Shown here in pieces: positions 6,351 to 7,820 of a stretch of DNA of 7,820 nt; position 1 is the stretch's first letter, and every line of letters begins with the position of its first letter. Location of the stretch: NCBI GenBank assembly GCA_023136985.1, contig JAGLQD010000101.1, positions 1 through 7,820 of the forward strand, written 5' to 3'. Both the position numbers and the translations under genes were made by a program. The stretch comes from Candidatus Sabulitectum sp. (GTDB lineage: Bacteria; Fermentibacterota; Fermentibacteria; Fermentibacterales; JCC-6). Below the pieces are notes generated by a model that was given only the letters and a program-made list of their open reading frames with translations, had not been told where the DNA came from and ran no database searches.

Positions 6351-6982
6351 TGCTCTGGGGTTTAACCGGATGCAGTGGGACAGGTTCATCTACAGTGGCT
6401 GCTGTATGGCAGGAAATGGGTGCTGAGGTTTGCTCACTTGACAGAACAGGACACAACTATCTTGGCAAGCTTCCGGTAAAAATCGCGCTTGAGAGCGAAC
6501 TGGGTATATCGGGCTTGTCTTGTATGCCTTCTGACAAGATCAGGTATGTACTTCGTGATATAGCTTTTACATCACCTGAGATTCTTGCTGGAATCAACAG
6601 CGTTTTGCATCCCAGGCTTTCAAGATGGGTTGCATTCTCAACCGAAAAACTCAAAAACAAACAAGGTATTTTTGTTCTTGATGGAGCTCTTATATTCGAG
6701 CTTGGTTTGGAAAAGTGTTTTGATTATTTAGTTACTGTTACGGATGAACTGGATAGAGTAACAAACAGACTCGTTGCAAGGGACGGTATTTCAATAGATA
6801 CTGTTGCGGGAAGATGGGAAAGTCAGATCAGTTTGAAGGAAAAGAAGTTCAGATCCCATTTCGAGATTCATAACTCAGGTACAGAGTTGGAGTTAAAGAA
6901 GAAAGCAGAATTATTCTATAAAGATGTAATACAAAGGATGGAGGATCCTGGTGGCACACAGAACAAGAAAAAAACTAACTAA
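6350..6982 (+). CDS. coaE: Dephospho-CoA kinase-like protein with altered Walker A motif
   Basis: CoaE phosphorylates the 3'-OH of dephospho-CoA with ATP, the last step of CoA synthesis. The protein is 210 aa, normal length. Family features: N-terminal GLTGCSGTGSST at the P-loop, LHPRL, VLDGALIFELGL, VTVTDELDRVTNRL, the lid VARDGIS with its conserved Arg, and a HFEIHNSGT segment matching the usual 'VIDNSGS' strand. Two departures stand out. The Walker A lysine (K15 in E. coli) is Ser13 (codon TCA, 6386-6388). The usual D-A-D reads S29-L30-D31, keeping the second, catalytic Asp (E. coli D33). The rest is intact and no frameshift is seen. It could be a working variant, or a degenerate paralog with a canonical coaE elsewhere. 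It overlaps mtaB by 1 nt and the next gene by 32 nt; only a weak GGGG (6337-6340) precedes its ATG. Confidence 0.82.
   Translation: MLWGLTGCSGTGSSTVAAVWQEMGAEVCSLDRTGHNYLGKLPVKIALESELGISGLSCMPSDKIRYVLRDIAFTSPEILAGINSVLHPRLSRWVAFSTEKLKNKQGIFVLDGALIFELGLEKCFDYLVTVTDELDRVTNRLVARDGISIDTVAGRWESQISLKEKKFRSHFEIHNSGTELELKKKAELFYKDVIQRMEDPGGTQNKKKTN
6940..6944 (+). promoter_or_regulatory. Shine-Dalgarno site for the TPR gene inside coaE
   Basis: GGAGG lies 6 nt before GTG 6951, a near-ideal ribosome site. It supports the GTG start even though this makes a 32-nt overlap with the end of coaE. Confidence 0.75.
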
Positions 6983-7685
6983 AAAAGAAATTGAGAGAGA
7001 TCCTGTAGGCGAAAAACTTGAGATTGCAGTTTTATTTCTTCAAACTCACTACAAAGAAGTGATAGGTGGACTTGCTGCAATTCTTATTATTGTACTTGTT
7101 TTACAATATATGGGTGGCAAAAAAACTTCCGCTTCTGAAGAAGCAATGGCAGGCTTCATAACGTCCAGTCAGATATATGATCAGGCAATGACAGCCGCTG
7201 CTTCAAACCAGGCTCAACAGGCATTTCAGGCTTTGGATGCTGCATACGCTATGTCAATGCAGACCTGGAGTAACAATCCTCAAGATGACTGGGCGAGGAA
7301 ATCAGCTGTACTTGCCGCAAAGATTGATATTATCCGCGGTAATTACGAAACAGCCATCAACACGCTTTCCAGTGTTCTTGCAACAAACCCCGACATCTCG
7401 ATCAAAGTCCCGGCGTTACTGCATATGGGGCTAGTTCTGGAGAATCGCGGAAGCGAGCAGGATCTAGCAAATGCAGCTTCATCCTATCAGGAACTTCTTA
7501 ATATCCTTGAAGACAATCCAGCTGTGGAAGCTGAAGCTCTTTTTGGTTTGTCAAGAACATATTTCGCCCAGCGTAATTTTACCGAGAGTGAGGTTGCTCT
7601 GAACCGAGCGCTTGAATTCTCCGCTGATACTACGGCGTTTGAAGCTTTCCAGATAGCAAGACTCGTGGAAGCAGGGAACCAGTAG
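6951..7685 (+). CDS. Membrane-anchored tetratricopeptide-repeat protein (YfgM-like topology)
   Basis: A 244-aa protein starting at GTG 6951. Residues 1-35 are basic and charged (RTRKKLTKKEIERD), followed by one hydrophobic segment at ~37-54 (VIGGLAAILIIVLVLQYM) with no signal-peptidase site evident. This predicts a single-pass anchor with the N-terminus in the cytoplasm and the rest outside the membrane. The outer part is alpha-helical with degenerate TPR units around residues 118-142 (DIIRGNYETAINTL), 155-190 and 197-225 (AEALFGLSRTYFAQRNFTESEVALNRALE). This layout matches the YfgM/TPR_21 type, linked in E. coli to the SecYEG-associated chaperone network, but sequence similarity is too loose to assign that role. 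TPRs imply protein-protein binding; the partner is unknown. It is the last gene before a clear terminator, so it is probably co-transcribed with mtaB and coaE. Confidence 0.8.
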   Translation: MAHRTRKKLTKKEIERDPVGEKLEIAVLFLQTHYKEVIGGLAAILIIVLVLQYMGGKKTSASEEAMAGFITSSQIYDQAMTAAASNQAQQAFQALDAAYAMSMQTWSNNPQDDWARKSAVLAAKIDIIRGNYETAINTLSSVLATNPDISIKVPALLHMGLVLENRGSEQDLANAASSYQELLNILEDNPAVEAEALFGLSRTYFAQRNFTESEVALNRALEFSADTTAFEAFQIARLVEAGNQ

Positions 7686-7693
7686 ATAGAAAT

Positions 7694-7719
7694 GCGGGCT
7701 CGAAAGAGCCCGCTTTCCT
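7694..7719 (+). terminator. Intrinsic terminator closing the gene run
   Basis: GCGGGCTC (7694-7701) pairs perfectly with GAGCCCGC (7706-7713) around a GAAA (GNRA) tetraloop, followed by TTTCCT. It begins 8 nt after the TPR stop codon. The T-run is short, but stem, loop and position make it convincing. Confidence 0.82.
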
Positions 7720-7742
7720 ACCACAATCCACGTCCGATAATG

Positions 7743-7777
7743 GATATTATGTAAAGTAGTAAACATTACATAATATC
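7743..7777. repeat. Perfect 12-bp AT-rich inverted repeat
   Basis: GATATTATGTAA (7743-7754) and TTACATAATATC (7766-7777) are exact reverse complements separated by 11 nt, with two further G-T wobble pairs possible outside. It lies beyond the terminator in non-coding sequence. It could be an operator for a dimeric regulator of a gene beyond the window edge, or an RNA hairpin. TATTAT (7745-7750) inside the left arm resembles a -10 box, but no matching -35 is seen. From 7686 to 7820 I find no gene on either strand. Confidence 0.75.
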
Positions 7778-7820
7778 TGATGAGAAGAACTGAATGCGCT
7801 AAGAAGAAAACAATACAGTA

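Noticed and set aside
7780..7820. Possible start of another gene at the right edge
   Set aside because: No start with a ribosome site and no coding pattern is visible in these ~40 bases.

Overview
This window looks like core chromosome from a Gram-negative-type bacterium. It carries nine consecutive genes, all on the + strand: scpA (3' part only), scpB, an RluB/RsuA-family pseudouridine synthase, cmk, plsC, rpsA, mtaB, coaE and a membrane-anchored TPR protein. Base composition is moderate. The six-S1-domain rpsA and the inner-membrane, YfgM-like TPR protein point to a diderm. The divergent sequences suggest an uncultured candidate phylum (FCB-like or Fermentibacterota-like), but I cannot confirm the lineage from sequence alone.

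Layout. (1) Positions 1-1642 hold a tightly overlapping scpA-scpB-rluB cluster for chromosome segregation and rRNA modification, with overlaps of 8 and 17 nt. (2) Positions 1643-1755 are a short gap with an imperfect hairpin and a weak promoter candidate. (3) Positions 1756-5038 hold cmk-plsC-rpsA, joined by 4-nt stop/start overlaps (GTGA and ATGA). (4) Positions 5039-5084 carry a very GC-rich 10-bp hairpin. (5) Positions 5085-7685 hold mtaB-coaE-TPR, with overlaps of 1 and 32 nt. (6) The run ends at a clear intrinsic terminator (7694-7719), followed by about 100 bases of non-coding DNA with a perfect 12-bp inverted repeat (7743-7777).

Functionally the block is housekeeping: condensin-associated segregation (ScpAB), ribosome and tRNA maturation (pseudouridine synthase, S1, MtaB), nucleotide and cofactor phosphorylation (Cmk, CoaE) and phospholipid synthesis (PlsC). 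The scpAB-rluB-cmk-plsC-rpsA order is a known theme in bacteria. ispH, often found next to plsC/rpsA, is absent here.

I see no defence system, mobile element, CRISPR array, tRNA or rRNA. The points worth a second look are a CoaE whose Walker A lysine is serine, a cmk without a normal in-frame start codon (CTG start or one-base indel), a repeat-built acidic tail on S1, a hairpin that buries the only Shine-Dalgarno-like sequence ahead of mtaB, and the AT-rich palindrome after the terminator.
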